A DNA stretch of 64,000 nucleotides. It comes from Liolophura sinensis. Lineage: Eukaryota; Mollusca; Polyplacophora; Chitonida; Chitonidae. This document shows, in pieces, positions 34,903 through 47,872 of the stretch. Below the pieces are notes generated by a model that saw only the letters and a list, made by a program, of their open reading frames with translations, was not told where the DNA came from and ran no database searches. Every line of letters starts with the position of its first letter. Position 1 is the stretch's first letter. The stretch spans positions 1-64,000 of the forward strand of contig NW_027018010.1 in assembly GCF_032854445.1 (NCBI RefSeq), in the 5' to 3' direction. A program made the translations under genes and the position numbers.

Positions 34903-36223
34903 CCGGGATCCCGGCCTAGGATCTGCTATTCGCAGATCCATTCTAGTTATTATTATTATTATTATTATTTTTTTTTCACCGACATTGTTCGCATGGAAAC
35001 TTTTTTACCGTTCAACATACAGGTCTGAAATTTTGCACACATAATCTGGCCGTGAATATCTCGGGACAAATTCTCAACTTTTTTGCTATGTCACGTGGTT
35101 CGGCCGCCATATTGGATTTTGTGTAAAATCTTTAAAAATCTTCTTCTCCAGAACCACTGAACCGATCGGTTTCAAATTTGACATGCAGCTAGTAGGTCAC
35201 GAGTTCTTTAAAGTTTGCGAAAATGGTTCACTTCCGGTCAAAATTCTGGAAGCTCGCTATTGGTCGAATTTATGACGTCACAAAAAGTTCTCAAAGTTCA
35301 AATGTTCTGAACGTATTCTGATGTATCTTGAGCTGGTGATTCTGAATCTGCTTGTATTTTTTGTATATCTGTAGAACTTTTTGAGATATAAGCAAAAAAC
35401 TCAAAAAAATGACGTAATTTCAATGACCTGTAACTCGAAAACTATGACAGCTAGAAATGTGCAACCTGCACGAAATTGTAGCCCAAGACATGCTCTTTCG
35501 AGCATTCGTCAACAGATTTGAGCTCCGATCAATAGTTTTTTCGCTACAAGCGTTTAAATCACAACACCGTTTTTTGTTTAGAAAAAGACGGGAATCCTAT
35601 TGCTTTAACATGGAGTTAGATGGGGACTGGACTGGGTTTGTAGTATTTGACCTGATGTTTCGGCCACACTGTCCGTGATCTCCCGAAACGGTTGTGGGAT
35701 GACATTGATTCCAGTTCCCATCTATCTCCAGTACTCTATTAGATGGCGTAGAGATCTAACTTCAACAGCAAACGACGTGGACCTGTAAAAGTTAGCTTTG
35801 TTTTGCGCAGACCTCGTCCTCTTTACTATACGTTAAACAGACCAGGGTGATTGACAGATATGGACATGTGCCCTGGTATAACTGCTGACTTTCTAACGGT
35901 GGCCGAGCTATCAGTGGAGCTGTGAGTCTGTGCATGGCAGGTCGTAGATTGAGATGTGAATGTACAAACTTGCTGTTACACTGGTCGTGTTTTTGCCTTA
36001 TTTCTTACAAATAGCGGGCTAAGTCTGCCAAGGGACGACTGTTTTTCAATGGGCATAGCGTAGAATCATCAAGGTCGCTGATCTATTCGAGGGAATGCAT
36101 ATGACCGGTCGACTGCCTCAGTGACAAACGGTGTAAGGTCGCATGGAAACTTTGAAAGCCGTGTATATGGAACATGTGTCCTTCGAACACAGAACATGAA
36201 GGGGAAAACGTCATCGATCAGAT
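34903..36223. repeat. Array unit U6 (head A, no cassette)
   Basis: Tail variants CTAACTTCAACAGC, TGTTTCGGCCACAC and CCCTGGTATAA are shared with U16, U18 (except TGTTTCGG) and U20. Confidence 0.9.
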
Positions 36224-37543
36224 CCGGGATCCCGGCCTAGGATCTGCTATTCGCAGATCCATTCTAGTTATTATTATTATTATTATTTTTTTTTTTCGAT
36301 TTTGTTAGCAGCAGAACTCAAACCACCGTTCAACATAGAAGTTTGAAATTTTGCACACATAATCTAGAGAAAATTTTCTAGGGGTATATTTTTTTTTTTT
36401 TTGCTATGTCACGTGGTTCGGCCGCCATATTGGATTTTGAGTAAAATCTTTAAAAATCTTCTTCTCCAGAACCACTGAACCGATCGTTCTCAAATTTGAC
36501 ATGCAACTAGTAGGTCAGGAGTTCTTCAAAGTTTGCAAAAATGGTTTACTTCCGGTGAAAACTCTGGAAGCTCGCCATTGGTCGAATTTGTGACGTCACA
36601 AAAAGTTCTCAAAGTTCATATGTTCTGAACGCATTCTGATGTATCTTGAGCTGCTGATTCCGAATCTGCTTGTATTTTTTTCAATATCTGTGTAACTTTT
36701 TGAGATATCAGCCAAAAAATCAATAAAGTTACGTAACTTCAATGACCTGTAACTCGAGAACTGTAAGAGCTAGAAATGTGCAACCTGCACGAAATTGTAG
36801 CCCAAGACATGCTCTTTCGAGCATTTGTCAACGGATTTGAGCTCCGATCAATAGTTTTTTCGCTACAAGCGTTTAAATCACAACACCGTTTTTTGTTTAG
36901 AAAAAGGTGGGAATCCCATTGATTTAACATGGAGTTAGATGGGGACTGGACTGGGTTTATAGTATTTGACCTGATGCTTTCGGCCACCCTGTCCGTGATC
37001 TCCCGAAACAGTTGTAGGATGACATTGATTCCAGTTCCCATCTATCTCCAGTACTCTATTAGAAGGCGTAGAGATCTAACTACAACAGCAAATGACATGG
37101 ACCTGTAAAAGTTAACTTTGTTTTGCGCAGACCTCGCCCTCTTTACTATACGTTAAACACGCCAGGGTGATTAACAGATATGGACATGTGAACTGGTCCA
37201 AGTGCTGACTTTCCAACGATGGCCGAGCTATCTGTGGAGCAGTGAGTCTGTGCATGGCATGTCGTGGATTGAGATGTGAATGTACAAACAGGCTGTTACA
37301 CTGGTCGTGTTTTTGCGTTATTTCTTACAAATGGCGGGCTAAGTCTGCCAAGGAACGACCGTTTTTCACTGGGCATATCGTAGCATCATTAAGGTCGTCG
37401 ATCTATTCGAGGGAATGCAAATGACCGGCCGACTGCATCAGTGACAAACGGTGTAAGGTCGCAAGGTAACTTTGAAAGCCGTGTTTGTGGAACATGTATC
37501 CTTCGAACAAAGATCATGAAGGGGAAAACGTCATCGATCCGAT
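36224..37543. repeat. Array unit U7 (head B, alpha tail, no cassette)
   Basis: First element of the B-alpha / B-prime alternation U7-U8-U9-U10-U11. It has ATCAGCCAAAAAATCAATAA in the body, as U2, U9, U11 and U25 do (TAGCC or CAGCC variants). Confidence 0.9.
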
Positions 37544-38079
37544 CCGGGATCCCGGCCTAGGATCTGCTATTCGCAGATCCATTCTAGTTAGGGATCCCGT
37601 TCTTCCCGAACGGGATCCCTATTGTTATTGTTCTGTTTTTTCTTATTAGGGATCCCGTTCTCCCGAACGGGATCCCTATTGTAATCGTTCTGTTTTTTCT
37701 TATTATTATTATTATTAGGGATCCCGTTCTCCCGAACGGGATCCCTATTGTAATCGTTCTGTTTTTTCTTATTATTATTAGGGATCCCGTTCTTCCCGAA
37801 CGGGATCCCTATTGTTATTGTTCTGTTTTTTCTTATTATTATTAGGGATCCCGTTCTTCCGGAACGGGATCCCTATTGTTATTGTTCTGTTTTTTCTTAT
37901 TATTATTATTATTATTATTATTTTTTTTTTCGATTTTGTTAGCAGCAGAACTCCGACACCGTTCAACATAGAAGTTCAAAATTTTGCACACATAATTTAG
38001 CGGAAATTTTCTAGGGGTATATTTTTTTTTTTTTGGCTATGTCACGTGGTTCGGCCGCCATATTGGATTTTGTGTAAAA

Positions 38080-38111
<32 letters not shown>

Positions 38112-39159
38112 ACCGATCATTGTCAAATTTAACATGCAACTAGTAGGTCATGAGTTCTTTAAAGTTTGCGAAAATGGTTCACTTCCGATCAAAACTCTAG
38201 AAGCTCGCCATTGGTCGAATTTATGACGTCACAAAAAGTTCTCAAAGTTCATTTGTTCTAAACGAATTCTGATGTATCTTGAGCTGCTGATTCCGAATCT
38301 GGTTGTATTTTTTGCATATCTGTGTAACTTTTTGAGATATGAGCAAAAAACTAAAAAAATTACGTAATTTCAATGGCGTTTTAATCGAGAACTATGGCAG
38401 CTAGAAATGTGCAAATTGCATGAAAATGTAGTTCAAGACACGCTCTTTCGATCATTCGTCAACGGATTTGAGCTCCGATTAAAAGTTTTCTCGCTAGAAG
38501 CGTTTAAAAAACAACACCGTTTTTGATTAGAAAAAGATGGGAATCCTATTGCTTTAACATGGAGTTAGATGGGGAATGGACTGGATTTGTAGTATTTGAC
38601 CTGATGCTTTCGGCTACACTGTCCGTGATCTCCCGAAACCGTTGTAGGATGACATTCAGCTATACAGTACTATATTAGATGGCGTAGAGATCTAACTACA
38701 ACAGTAAACGGCATGCAACTGTGAAAGTTAGCTTTGTTTTGCGTAGACCTCGTCCTCTTTACTACACGTTAAAGAGGCCAGGGTAATTGACAGATATGGA
38801 CATGTGCCGTGGCCCAAGTGCGGGCTTTCTATTGATGGCCGAGCTTTAATGAGAGCCGTGAGTCTGTGCATGGCGTGTCGTGGATTAAGATGTGAATGTA
38901 CAAACTTGCTGTTACACTGGTCGTGTTTTTGCGTTATTTCTTACAAAAAGCGGGCTAAGTCTGCCAAGGAACGACCGTTTTTCACTAGGCATAGCCTAAC
39001 TTCATTAAGTTCGCCGATCTATTCACGGGAATGCAAATGACCGGCCGACTGCCTCAGTGACAAACGGTGTAAGGTCGCATGGAAACTTTAAAAGCCGTGT
39101 ATGTGGAACATGTGTCCTTCGAACACAGAACATGAAGGGGAAAACGTCATCGATCCGAT
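37544..39159. repeat. Array unit U8 (head B, B-prime body, 5 cassettes)
   Basis: It has the highest cassette number in the window (starts 37,591, 37,649, 37,718, 37,781, 37,845), with mixed loop types and ATT tracts of different length between copies. The body is the B-prime type of U5, U10 and U23. Confidence 0.92.
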
Positions 39160-40538
39160 CCGGGATCCCGGCCTAGGATCTGCTATTCGCAGATCCATTC
39201 TAGTTAGGGATCCCGTTCTTTCGAACGGGATCCCTTTTGTTATTGTTCTGTTTTTTTCTTATTATTATTATTATTATTATTTTTTTTTTTCGATTTTGTT
39301 AGCAGCAGAACTCCAACACCGTTCAACATAGAAGTTTAAAATTTTGCACACACAATCTAGAGGAAATTTTCTAGGGGTATATTTTTTTTTTTTTTGCTAT
39401 TTCACGTGGTTCGGCCGCCATATTGGATTTTCAGTAAAATCTTTAAAAATCTTCTTCTCCAGAACCACTGAACCGATCGTTCTCAAATTTGACATGCAAC
39501 TAGTAGGTCAGGAGTTCTTCAAAGTTTGCGAAAATGGTTCACTTCCGGTCAAAACTCTGGAAGCTCGCCATTGGTCGAATTTGTGACGTCACAAAAAGTT
39601 CTCAAAGTTCATATGTTCTGAACGTATTCTGATGTATCTTGAGCTGCTGATTCCGAATCTGGTTGTATTTTTTGCATATCTGTGTAACTTTTTGAGATAT
39701 TAGCCAAAAAATCAATAAAGTTACGTAACTTCAATGACCTGTAACTCGAGAACTAGGACAGCTAGAAACGTGCAACCTGCACGAAATTGTAGCCCAAGAC
39801 ATGCTCTTTCGAGCATTCGTCAACGGATTTCAGCTCCGATCAATAGTTTTTTCGCTACAAGCGTTTAAATCACAACACCGTTTTTTTGTTTAGAAAAAGG
39901 TGGGAATCCTATTGCTTTAACATGGAGTTAGATGGGGACTGGACTAGGTTTATAGTATTTGACCTGATGCTTTCGGCCACACTGTCCGTGATCTCCCGAA
40001 ACAGTTGTAGGATGACATTGATTCCAGTTCCCATCTATCTCCAATACTCTACTAGAAGGCGTAGAGATCTAACTACAACAGCAAATGACATGGACCTGTA
40101 AAAGTTAACTTTGTTTTGCGCAGACCTCGCCCTCTTTACTATACGTTAAACAGTCCAGGGTGATTAACAGATATGGACATGTGAAACTGGTCCAAGTGCT
40201 GACTTTCCAACGATGGCCGAGCTATCAGTGGAGCAGTGAGTCTGTGCATGGCATGTCGTGGATTGAGATGTGAATGTACAAACAGGCTGTTACACTGGTC
40301 GTGTTTTTTGCCTGATTTCTTACAATTAGCGGGCTAAATCTGCCAAGAAACGACCGTTTTTCACTGGGCATAGCGTAGCATCATTAAGGTCGCCGATCTA
40401 TATGAGGGAATGCAAATGACCGGCCGACTGCATCAGTGACAAACGGTGTAAGGTCGCAAGGTAACTTTGAAAGCCGTGTTTGTGGAACATGTATCCTTCG
40501 AACAAAGATCATAAAGGGGAAAACGTCATCGATCAGAT
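39160..40538. repeat. Array unit U9 (head B, alpha tail, 1 cassette)
   Basis: The cassette loop reads TTTC (GTTCTTTCGAAC). TTTCACGTGG replaces GTCACGTGG next to the E-box, and the E-box core is kept. Confidence 0.9.
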
Positions 40539-41839
40539 CCGGGATCCCGGCCTAGGATCTGCTATTCGCAGATCCATTCTAGTTATTATTATTATTATTT
40601 TTTTTTTTTTCGATTTTGTTAGCAGCAGAACTCCAACACCGTTCAACATAGAAGTTCAAAATTTTGCACACATAATCTAGCGAAAATTTTCTAGGGGTAT
40701 ATTTTTTTTTTTTTCGCTATGTCACGTGGTTCGGCCGCCATATTGGATTTTGTGTATAATCTTTAAAAATCTTCTTCTCCAGAACCACTGAACCGATCAT
40801 TGTCAAATTTAACATGCAACTAGTAGGTCAAGAGTTCTTTAAAGTTTGCGAAAATGGTTCACTTCCGATCAAAACTCTAGAAGCTCGCCATTGGTCGAAT
40901 TTATGACGTCACAAAAAGTTCTTAAAGTTCATTTGTTCTGAACGAATTCTGATGTACCTTGAGCTCCTGATTCCGAATCTGGTTGTATTTTTTGCATATC
41001 TGTGTAACTTTTTGAGATATGAGCAAAAAACTAAAAAAATTACGTAATTTCAATGGCGTTTTAATCGAGAACTATGGCAGCTAGAAATGTGCAAATTGCA
41101 TGAAAATGTAGTTCAAGACACGCTCTTTCGATCATTCGTCAACCGATTTGAGCTCCGATTAAAAGTTTTCTCGCTAGAAGCGTTTAAAAAACAACACCGT
41201 TTTTGTTTAGAAAAAGATGGGAATCCTATTGCTTTAACATGGAGTTAGATGGGGAATGGACTGGATTTGTAGTATTTGACCTGATGCTTTCGGCTACACT
41301 GTCCGTGATCTCCCGAAACCGTTGTAGGATGACATTCAGCTATACAGTACTATATTAGATGGCGTAGAGATCTAACTACAACAGTAAACGGCATGCAACT
41401 GTGAAAGTTAGCTTTGTTTTGCGTAGACCTCGTCCTCTTTACTACACGTTAAAGAGGCCAGGGTAATTGACAGATATGGACATGTGCCGTGGCCCAAGTG
41501 CGGGCTTTCTATTGATGGCCGAGCTATCATGAGAGCCGTGAGTCTGTGCATGGCGTGTCGTGGATTGAGATGTGAATGTACAAACTTGCTGTTACACTGG
41601 TCGTGTTTTTGCGTTATTTCTTACAAATAGCGGGCTAAGTGTGCCAAGGAACGACCGTTTTTCATTAGGCATAGCCTAACTTCATTAAGTTCGCCGATCT
41701 ATTCACGGGAATGCAAATGACCGGCCGACTGCCTCAGTGACAAACGGTGTAAGGTCGCATGGAAACTTTGAAAGCCGTGTATGTGGAACATGTGTCCTTC
41801 GAACACAGAACATGAAGGGGAAAACGTCATCGATCCGAT
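40539..41839. repeat. Array unit U10 (head B, B-prime body, no cassette)
   Basis: Almost a copy of U5, sharing GTGTATAATC, CTAGCGAAAATTTTC and ATTAGGCATAGCC. It lies about 6.9 kb from U5. Confidence 0.9.
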
Positions 41840-43156
41840 CCGGGATCCCGCCTAGGATCTGCTATTCGCAGATCCATTCTAGTTATTATTATTATTATTA
41901 TTTTTTTTTTTCGATTTTGTTAGCAGCAGAACTCAAACACCGTTCAACATAGAAGTTTAAAATTTTGCACACACAATCTAGAGGAAATTTTCTAGGGGTA
42001 TATTTTTTTTTTTTTTGCTATGTCACGTGGTTCGGCCGCCATATTGGATTTTGTGTAAAATCTTTAAAAATCTTCTTCTCCAGAACCACTGAACCGATCG
42101 TTCTCAAATTTGACATGCAACTAGTAGGTCAGGAGTTCTTCAAAGTTTGCGAAAATGGTTCACTTCCGGTCAAAACTCTGGAAGCTCGCCATTGGTCGAA
42201 TTTGTGACGTCACAAAAAGTTCTCAAAGTTCATATGTTCTGAACGTATTCTGGTGTATCTTGAGCTGCTGATTCCGAATCTGGTTGTATTTTTTGCATAT
42301 CTGTATAACTTTTTGAGATATCAGCCAAAAAATCAATAAAGTTACGTAATTTCAATGACCTGTAATTCGAGAACTAGGACAGCTAGAAACGTGCAACCTG
42401 CACGAAATTGTAGCCCAAGACATGCTCTTTCGAGCATTCGTCAACGGATTTCAGCTCCGATCAATAGTTTTTTCGCTACAAGCGTTTAAATGACAACACC
42501 GTTTTTTGTTTAGAAAAAGGTGGGAATCCTATTGCTTTAACATGCAGTTAGATGGGGACTGGACTGGGTTTATAGTATTTGACCTGATGCTTTCGGCCAC
42601 ACTGTCCGTGATCTCCCGAAACAGTTGTAGGATGACATTGATTCCAGTTCCCATCTATCTCCAGTACTCTATTAAAAGGCGTAGAGATCTAACTACAACA
42701 GCAAATGACATGGACCTGTAAAAGTTAACTTTGTTTTGCGCAGACCTCGCCCTCTTTACTATACGTTAAACAGTCCAGGGTGATTAACAGATATGGACAT
42801 GTGAACTGGTCCAAGTGCTGACTTTCCAACGATGGCCGAGCTATCAGTGGAGCAGTGAGTCTGTGCATGGCATGTCGTGGATTGAGATGTGAATGTACAA
42901 ACAGGCTGTTACACTGGTCGTGTTTTTGCCTGATTTCTTACAATTAGCGGGCTAAATCTGCCAAGGAACGACTGTTTTTCACTGGGCATAGCGTAGCATC
43001 ATTAAGGTCGCCGATCTATATGAGGGAATGCAAATGACCGGCCGACTGCATCAGTGACAAACGGTGTAAGGTCGCAAGGTAACTTTGAAAGCCGTGTTTG
43101 TGGAACATGTATCCTTCGAACAAAGATCATAAAGGGAAAAACGTCATCGATCCGAT
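41840..43156. repeat. Array unit U11 (head B, alpha tail, no cassette)
   Basis: The junction palindrome has lost one G (GATCCCGCCTAGG), the only such change in the array. The rest is close to U9. Confidence 0.9.
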
Positions 43157-45137
43157 CCGGGATCCCGGCCTAGGATCTGCTATTCGCAGATCCATTCTAG
43201 TTATTAGGGATCCCGTTCTCCCGAACGGGATCCCTATTGTAATCGTTCTGTTTTTTCTTATTATTATTATTATTATTTTTTTTTTCACCGACTTTGTTCG
43301 CATGGAAACTTTTTTACCGTTCAAAATACAGGTCTAAAATTTTGCACACATATTCTGGCGGTGAATATCTCGGGACAAATTCTCCACTTTTTTGCTATGT
43401 CACGTGGTTCGGCCGCCATATTGGATTTTGTGTAAAATCTTTAAAAATCTTCTTCTCCAGAACCACTGAACCGATCGGTTTCAAACTTGACATGCAGCTA
43501 GTAAGTCACGAGTTCTTTAAAGTTTGCGAAAATGGTTCACTTCCGGTCAAAATTCTGGGAGTTCGCTATTGGTCGAATTTGTGACGTCACAAAAAGTTCT
43601 CAAAGTTCAATTGTTCTCAACGTATTCTGGTGTATCTTGAGCTGCTGATTCCGAATCTGGTTGTATTTTTTGCATATCTGTGTAACTTTTTGAGATATTA
43701 GCAATAAACTCAAAAAAGTTACGTAACTTCAATGACCTGTAACTCGAGATCTGTGGGAGCTAAAAATGTGCAACCTGCACGAAATTGTAGCCCAAGACAT
43801 GCTCTTTCGAGCATTCGTCAACGGATTTGAGCTCCGATCTATTGTAATCGTTCTGTTTTTTCTTATTATTATTATTATTATTTTTTTTTCACCGACTTTG
43901 TTCGCATGGAAACTTTTTTACCGTTCAAAATACAGGTCTAAAATTTTGCACACATATTCTGGCGGTGAATATCTCGGGACAAATTCTCCACTTTTTTGCT
44001 ATGTCACGTGGTTCGGCCGCCATATTGGATTTTGTGTAAAATCTTTAAAAATCTTCTTCTCCAGAACCACTGAACCGATCGGTTTCAAACTTGACATGCA
44101 GCTAGTAAGTCACGAGTTCTTTAAAGTTTGCGAAAATGGTTCACTTCCGGTCAAAATTCTGGGAGTTCGCTATTGGTCGAATTTGTGACGTCACAAAAAG
44201 TTCTCAAAGTTCAATTGTTCTCAACGTATTCTGGTGTATCTTGAGCTGCTGATTCCGAATCTGGTTATATTTTTTGCATATCTGTGTAACTTTTTGAGAT
44301 ATTAGCAATAAACTCAAAAAAGTTACGTAACTTCAATGACCTGTAACTCGAGAACTTGGACAGCTAGAAATGTGCAACCTGCACGAAATTGTAGCCCAAG
44401 ACATGCTCTTTCGAGCATTCGTCAACGGATTTGAGCTCCGATCAATAGTTTTTTCGCTACAAGCGTTTAAATCACAACACTGTTTTTTGTTTAGAAAAAG
44501 GTGGGAATCCTATTGCTTTAACATGGAGTTAGATGGGGACTGGACTGGGTTTATAGTATTTGACCTGATGCTTTCGGCCACACTGTCCGTGATCTCCCGA
44601 AACAGTTGTAGGATGACATTGATTCCAGTTCCCATCTATCTCCAGTACTCTATTAGAAGGCGTAGAGATCTAACTACAACAGCAAATGACATGGACCTGT
44701 AAAAGTTAACTTTGTTTTGCGCAGACCTCGCCCTCTTTACTATACGTTAAACAGTCCAGGGTGATTAACAGATATGGACATGTGAACTGGTCCAAGTGCT
44801 GACTTTCCAACGATGGCCGAGCTATCAGTGGAGCAGTGAGTCTGTGCATGGCAGGTCGTGGATTGAGATGTGAATGTACAAACAGGCTATTACACTGGTC
44901 GTGTTTTTGCCTGATTTCTTACAATTAGCGGGCTAAATCTGCCAAGGAACGACCGTTTTTCACTGGGCATAGCGTAGCATCATCAAGGTCGCCGATCTAT
45001 TCGAGGGAATGCATATGACCGGCCGACTGCCTCAGTGACAAACGGTGTAAGGTCGCATGGAAACTTTGAAAGCCGTGTATATGGAGCATGTGTCCTTCGA
45101 ACACAGAACATGAAGGGGAAAACGTCATCGATCAGAT
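43157..45137. repeat. Array unit U12 (head A, 1 cassette, 605-bp internal duplication)
   Basis: Positions 43,235-43,839 and 43,840-44,444 are tandem copies. The join CTCCGATC|TATTGTAATC fuses mid-unit sequence to the 3' part of a cassette. The second copy carries a fully intact E-box/YY1/CRE set. The tail is alpha type. Confidence 0.92.
43235..44444. repeat. 605-bp direct duplication inside U12
   Basis: The two copies (43,235-43,839; 43,840-44,444) differ at only a few places seen by eye, e.g. GATCTGTGGGAGC versus GAACTTGGACAGC and TTGTATTTT versus TTATATTTT. Breakpoint sequences share GATC, consistent with microhomology-mediated duplication. Confidence 0.9.
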
Positions 45138-46216
45138 CCGGGATCCCGGCCTAGGATCTGCTATTCGCAGATCCATTCTAGTTATTATTATTATTATTAT
45201 TTTTTTTTTTCGATTTTGTTAGCAGCAGAACTCAAACACCGTTCAACACAGCAGTTCAAAATTTTGCACACATAATCTTGCGGAAATTTTCTAGGGATAT
45301 ATTTTTTGTTTTTTGGCTATGTCACGTGGTTCGGCCGCCATATTGGATTTTGTGTAAAATCTTTAAAAATCTTCTTCTCCAGAACCACTGAACCGATCGT
45401 TTTCAAATTCGACATGCAGCTAGTAGGTCACGAGTTCTTCAAAGTTTGCGAAAATGGTTCACTTCCGGTCAAAACTCTGGAAGCTCGCCATTGGTCGAAT
45501 TTGTGACGTCACAAAAAGTTCATAAAGTTCAAACGTTTTGAACGTATTCTGATGTATCTTGAGTTGCTGATTCCGAATCTGGTTGTATTTTTTCTATATC
45601 TGTGTAACTTTTTGAGATATGAGCAAAAAACTCAAAAAAGTGACGTAATTTCAATGACCTGTAACTCGAGATCTGTGGGAGCTAGAAATGTGCAATCTGC
45701 ATGAAAATGTAGTTCAAGACACGCTCTTTCGATCATTCGTTAACGGATTTGAGCTCCGATTAATAGTTTTCTCGCTAGAGGCGTTTAAATAACAACACCG
45801 TTTTTGTTTAGAAAAAGATGGGAATCCTATTGATTTAACATGGAGTTAGATGGGGACTGGACTGGGTTTGAATTATTTGACCTGATGCTTTCGGCTACAC
45901 TGTCCGTGATCTCCCAAAACGGTTGTAGGATGACATTGATTCCAGTTCAAACTTGTACAAACTTGCTGTTACACTGGTCGTGTTTTTGTGTTATTTCTTA
46001 CAAATAGCGTTCTAAGTCTGGCAAGAAACGACAGTTTTTCACTGGGCATAGCGTAGCATCATTAAGGTCGCCGATCTATTCGAGGGATTGAAAATGACCG
46101 GCCGACTGACTAAGTGATAAACGGTGTAAGGTCGCATGGAAACATTAAAAGCCGTGTATGTCAAACATGTGTCCTTCGAACACAGAACATGAAGGGGAAA
46201 ACGTCATCGATCAGAT
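45138..46216. repeat. Array unit U13 (head B, internal deletion, no cassette)
   Basis: At about 45,948 GATTCCAGTTC jumps to AAACTTGTACAAAC, removing about 220 bp present in other units. The middle part has some B-prime variants (GCATGAAAATGTAG) after a non-B-prime start, so it is a mosaic. Confidence 0.88.
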
Positions 46217-46323
46217 CCGGGATCCCGGCCTAGGATCTGCTATTCGCAGATCCATTCTAGTTATTATTATTAGGGATCCCGTTCTCCCGAACGGGATCCC
46301 TATTGTAATCGTTCTGTTTTTTC

Positions 46324-46361
<38 letters not shown>

Positions 46362-46667
46362 TTTTTTTCACCGACTTTGTTCGCATGGAAACTTTTTTAC
46401 CGTTTAACATACAGATCTGAAATTTTGCACACATATTCTGGCGGTGAATACCTCGGGACAAATTCTCCACTTTTTTGCCATGTCACGTGGTTCGGCCGCC
46501 ATATTGGATTTTGTGTAAAATCTTTAAAAATCTTCTTCTCCAGAACCACTGAACTGATCGGTTTCAAATTTGACATGCTGCTAGTAAGTTACGAATTCTT
46601 TAAAGTTTGCGAAAATGGTTCACTTCCGGTCAAAATTCTGGAAGTTCGCCATTGGTCGAATTTATGA
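46158..46667 (+). other. Repeated open frame across unit junctions (longest copy, 169 codons)
   Basis: The open frame starts about 60 bp before the junction with MSNMCPSNTEHEGEN, passes through IRDPGLGSAIRRSILV (junction), RDPVLPNGIPIVIVLFFLI (cassette) and a polyisoleucine run (ATT tract). It ends in head A with a SRTTE motif and WSNL. Related frames are at 30,880-31,308, 48,846-49,274 and 55,677-56,102. In B-head units it stops soon after the ATT tract. Minus-strand frames are open over the same units, there is no known domain, and 29-bp hairpin variants shift the frame. It is probably not a protein gene. The frame-preserving 57-bp cassette is the only argument for it. Confidence 0.3.
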
Positions 46668-47616
46668 CGTCACAAAAAGTTCTCAAAGTTCAAATGTTCT
46701 GAACGTATTCTGGTGTATCTTGAGCTGCTGACTCTGAATCTGGTTGTATTTTTTGCATATCTGTGTAACTTTTTGAGATATTAGCAAAAAACTCAAAAAA
46801 GTGACGTAACTTCAATGACCTGTAACTCGAGATCTGTGGGAGCTAGAAATGTGCAACCTGCACGAAATTGTAGCCCAAGACATGCTCTTTCGAGCATTCG
46901 TCAATGGATTTGAGCTCCGATCAATAGTTTTCTTGCTACAAGCGTTTAAATGACAACACCGTTTTTTGTTTAGAAAAAGGTGCTAATCCTATTGCTTTAA
47001 CATGGAGTTAGATGGGGACAAAACTGGGTTTGTAGTATTTGACCTTATGCTTTCGGCTACACTGTCCGTGATCTCCCGAAACGGTTGTAGGATGACATTG
47101 ATTCCAGTTCCCATCTATCTCCAGTACTCTATTAGATGGCGTAGAGATCTAACTACAACAGCAAACGACATGGACCTGTAAAAGTTAGCTTTGTTTTGCG
47201 CAGACCTCGTGCTTTTTACTATACGTTAAACAATCCAGGGTGATTAACAAATATGGATATATGCCCTGGTCCAAGTGCTGACTTTCTAACGATGGCCGAG
47301 CTATCAGTGGAGCAGTTAGTCTGTGCATGGCATGTCGTGGATTGAGATGTGAATGTACAAACTTGCTGTTACACTGGTCGTGTTTTTGCCTTATTTCTTA
47401 CAATTAGCGGGCTAAGTCTGCCAAGGAACGACCGTTTTTCACTGAGCATAGCGTAGCATCATTAAGGTCGCCAATCTATTCGAGGGAATGCAAATGACCG
47501 GCCGACTGCCTCAATGGCGAAAGGTGTAAGGTCGCATGGAAACTTTGAAAGCCGTGTATGTGAAACATGTGTCCTTCGAACACAGAACATGAAGGGGAAA
47601 ACTTCATCGATCCGAT
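46217..47616. repeat. Array unit U14 (head A, 1 cassette)
   Basis: Shares GGGGACAAAACTGGG with U3. It contains most of the longest repeated open frame of the array (169 codons, 46,158-46,667). Confidence 0.9.
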
Positions 47617-47841
47617 CCGGGATCCCGGCCTAGGATCTGCTATTCGCAGATCCATTCTAGTTATTATTATTATTATTATTTTTTTTTTCACCGACTTTGT
47701 TAGCAAGGAAACTTTTTCACTGTTCAACATACAGGTTCCAAATTTCGCACACATTTTCTGGCGGTCAATATCTCGGGACAAATTCTCCACTTTTTTGCTA
47801 TGTCACGTGGTTCGGCCGCCATATTGGATTTTGTGTAAAAC

Positions 47842-47872
<31 letters not shown>

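Noticed and set aside
37591-37902. CRISPR-like pattern: 28-29 bp palindromic repeats at regular spacing
   Set aside because: The 'spacers' are the same sequence each time plus ATT repeats, the setting is a eukaryotic satellite and no cas genes exist. It is a nested tandem repeat.
44370-44702. 110-codon plus frame (also 71-codon copies at 39,886, 42,506 and 62,882)
   Set aside because: Present only in alpha-type tails and absent or broken in other units, with no domain. Best explained by shared descent of the repeat.
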